A stretch of DNA of 64,000 bases from Erythrobacter litoralis HTCC2594 (lineage in GTDB: Bacteria; Pseudomonadota; Alphaproteobacteria; Sphingomonadales; Sphingomonadaceae), in assembly GCF_000013005.1 (NCBI RefSeq), contig NC_007722.1, forward strand, positions 2,988,399 through 3,052,398, written 5' to 3'. The position numbers and the translations under genes were made by a program. Below the pieces are notes generated by a model. The model did no database searches, was not told the DNA's origin, and was given only the letters and a program-made list of their open reading frames with translations. How positions within the stretch are numbered: the first letter of the stretch is position 1; the number at the start of each line of letters is the position of its first letter. This document shows, piece after piece, positions 62,834 through 64,000 of this stretch.

Positions 62834-64000
62834 TCATTCGGTAGCGCATTCCTCGGTTTCACTGCTGCACAATGCATTCCTCTCAATGGTCACAGAAGAC
62901 TGACTGTTCTGGGGTCCAGTCCCCGAACTTCCAGGCAGGGGCACGCTACGGAAAATCACGGGCACTTCGACCCTTTCTGCATTTGAATTGTCCGGCACGA
63001 TTGTCAGGAGCCCAGGATTGAATTCAAGCGTGTAGTTATCTCCCGCGGAGAGGGTGCCAATAGTGATTTCGTATATTGCCGGTGCCTCGCCACTTTCGCG
63101 AGAGAGGCTGCCGCTAAAGCTGTCGCCAGCGACCAGGCTGCCTGACGTGACGGTGAATGTCAGTTGTGGATCGGCACTACCTTCTACCTTATTCTGGTTG
63201 TCGGCAGTTATCGACACGAGCCGGCGGAGGATATCGGCCAGCGTGCTTGCAGGCACGCTCAGCGTGTAATTGCCGGCATCCGCTCCGGTCAGCGCGGTGC
63301 CGCTGACGCTCACGGTCTTGCCGGTCCCGGCGTTCTTGTCGGCGAAGGTGAAGGTCGTGCCGCTGGTGCCGACCGCGTCGCCCGCCACCACGCCGTTGAG
63401 CGTGACCGAGCCGGTGCCTGCGGTGGTGCCGTCGTAGGTCTTGCTATTGGCGGAGACGCTCGCGGTGATCGCCTTGGCGAGGATGTCGGCCAGCGTGCTT
63501 GCCGGGACGCTCAGCGTGTAGTTACCGGCGTCGGTGCCGGTCAGCGCGGTGCCGCTGACGCTCACGGTCTTGCCGGTCCCGGCGTTCTTGTCGGCGAAGG
63601 TGAAGGTCGTGCCGCTGGTGCCGACCGCGTCGCCCGCCACCACGCCGTTGAGCGTGACCGAGCCGGTGCCTGCGGTGGTGCCGTCGTAGGTTTTGCTGTT
63701 GGCGCTGACCGAAGCGGTGATCGCCTTGGCCAGGATATCCGCCAGCGTGCTTGCCGGCACGCTCAGCGTGTAGTTACCGGCGTCGGTGCCGGTCAGCGCG
63801 GTGCCGCTGACGCTCACGGTCTTGCCGGTCCCGGCGTTCTTGTCGGCGAAGGTGAAGGTCGTGCCGCTGGTGCCGACCGCGTCGCCGGCCACCACGCCGT
63901 TGAGCGTGACCGAGCCGGTGCCTGCGGTGGTGCCGTCGTAGGTCTTGCTATTGGCGGAGACGCTCGCGGTGATCGCCTTGGCGAGGATGTCGGCCAGCGT
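62834..64000 (-). CDS. C-terminal part of a large YDG/MBG-repeat adhesin (runs out of window)
   Basis: 388 codons of a leftward frame that enters from beyond 64000. It consists of 84-aa repeats (KTYDGTTAGTGSVTLNGV, GTSGTTFTFADKNAGTGKTV, LTGTDAGNYTLSVPASTLAD) of the YDG type. One MBG-type domain follows (ITADNQNKVEGSADPQLTFT to YTLEFNPGLLTI), then a short tail ending ETEECATE. Such repeats occur in secreted haemagglutinin-like adhesins with an N-terminal secretion domain, which would lie outside the window. No barrel or anchor is seen at this end, fitting two-partner secretion (inference). Confidence 0.85.
   Translation of the reverse strand, partial: TLADILAKAITASVSANSKTYDGTTAGTGSVTLNGVVAGDAVGTSGTTFTFADKNAGTGKTVSVSGTALTGTDAGNYTLSVPASTLADILAKAITASVSANSKTYDGTTAGTGSVTLNGVVAGDAVGTSGTTFTFADKNAGTGKTVSVSGTALTGTDAGNYTLSVPASTLADILAKAITASVSANSKTYDGTTAGTGSVTLNGVVAGDAVGTSGTTFTFADKNAGTGKTVSVSGTALTGADAGNYTLSVPASTLADILRRLVSITADNQNKVEGSADPQLTFTVTSGSLVAGDSFSGSLSRESGEAPAIYEITIGTLSAGDNYTLEFNPGLLTIVPDNSNAERVEVPVIFRSVPLPGSSGTGPQNSQSSVTIERNALCSSETEECATE
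63228..64000. repeat. Near-identical 252-bp tandem repeats
   Basis: The block beginning AGGATATCGGCCAGCGTGCT starts at 63228, 63480, 63732 and 63984, an exact 252-bp (84-codon) period. Three full units and the start of a fourth are visible, differing at only a few positions per unit except at the 5'-most edge. The array continues past the window. Confidence 0.93.

Noticed and set aside
63228..64000. CRISPR-like array
   Set aside because: The repeat period is 252 bp with no spacers, and it keeps an open frame of YDG domains, so it is a protein repeat.

Overview
The window reads as DNA from a sphingomonad (Alphaproteobacteria, Sphingomonadales). It is GC-rich and carries an F-like tra operon of the type found on sphingomonad plasmids, a CYP153 alkane hydroxylase, two TonB-dependent receptors, several acyl-CoA enzymes and large autotransporters. 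The tra genes, insertion sequences and broken genes suggest a conjugative plasmid, chromid or integrated element. No replication or relaxase gene lies inside the window, so which of these it is stays open.

Layout. 1-10255 (minus): an F-type type IV secretion operon read traA-L-E-K-B-dsbC-V-C-orf-trbI-traF(S26)-W-U, with nearly every gene overlapping the next by 1-8 bases. 10256-10619: its control region, divergent to a small regulator operon (HTH protein, AlpA-like protein, a coupled 59-aa ORF). 11500-14078: lower-GC accessory DNA with two damaged genes, a complete IS3-family element (12751-14030) and the stump of a truncated gene. 14157-18383: an ABC1-kinase/MarR pair, a MarR pseudogene facing an alpha/beta hydrolase and thioesterase across a perfect 16-bp palindrome. 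18540-18862: two abutting IS remnants.

19031-40436 is the metabolic heart: two divergent operons around a GntR regulator. Leftwards: CYP153 P450, its [2Fe-2S] ferredoxin, a large/small acyl-CoA dehydrogenase pair and a TonB receptor. Rightwards: GntR, nitronate-monooxygenase-like flavoprotein, Coq4-like protein, a thiolase-fold protein lacking the usual nucleophilic cysteine, a DUF35 Zn-ribbon/OB partner, a second acyl-CoA dehydrogenase pair, acyl-CoA synthetase, Baeyer-Villiger monooxygenase, alpha/beta hydrolase, a terminator, then a second TonB receptor. Together they suggest uptake, terminal hydroxylation, CoA activation, dehydrogenation and C-C cleavage of a hydrophobic, probably branched or cyclic substrate (an inference). 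The Coq4-like protein and the cysteine-less thiolase/DUF35 pair make it unlike a textbook alkane pathway. This is my best candidate for an undescribed system.

40877-45086 is an EmrAB-type tripartite efflux operon facing a decayed MarR/ABC1 remnant that mirrors the intact pair at 14157-16228. 45710-46555 is an orphan MCE protein, followed by about 600 bp of non-coding DNA with att-like repeats. 47949-50877 is an ECF sigma factor followed by a transmembrane Ser/Thr kinase, divergent from two giant autotransporters (51077-56533 and 56579-62059). The window closes with the C-terminus of an adhesin built from near-identical 252-bp repeats (62834-64000, minus). The sigma/kinase pair may control the surface proteins.
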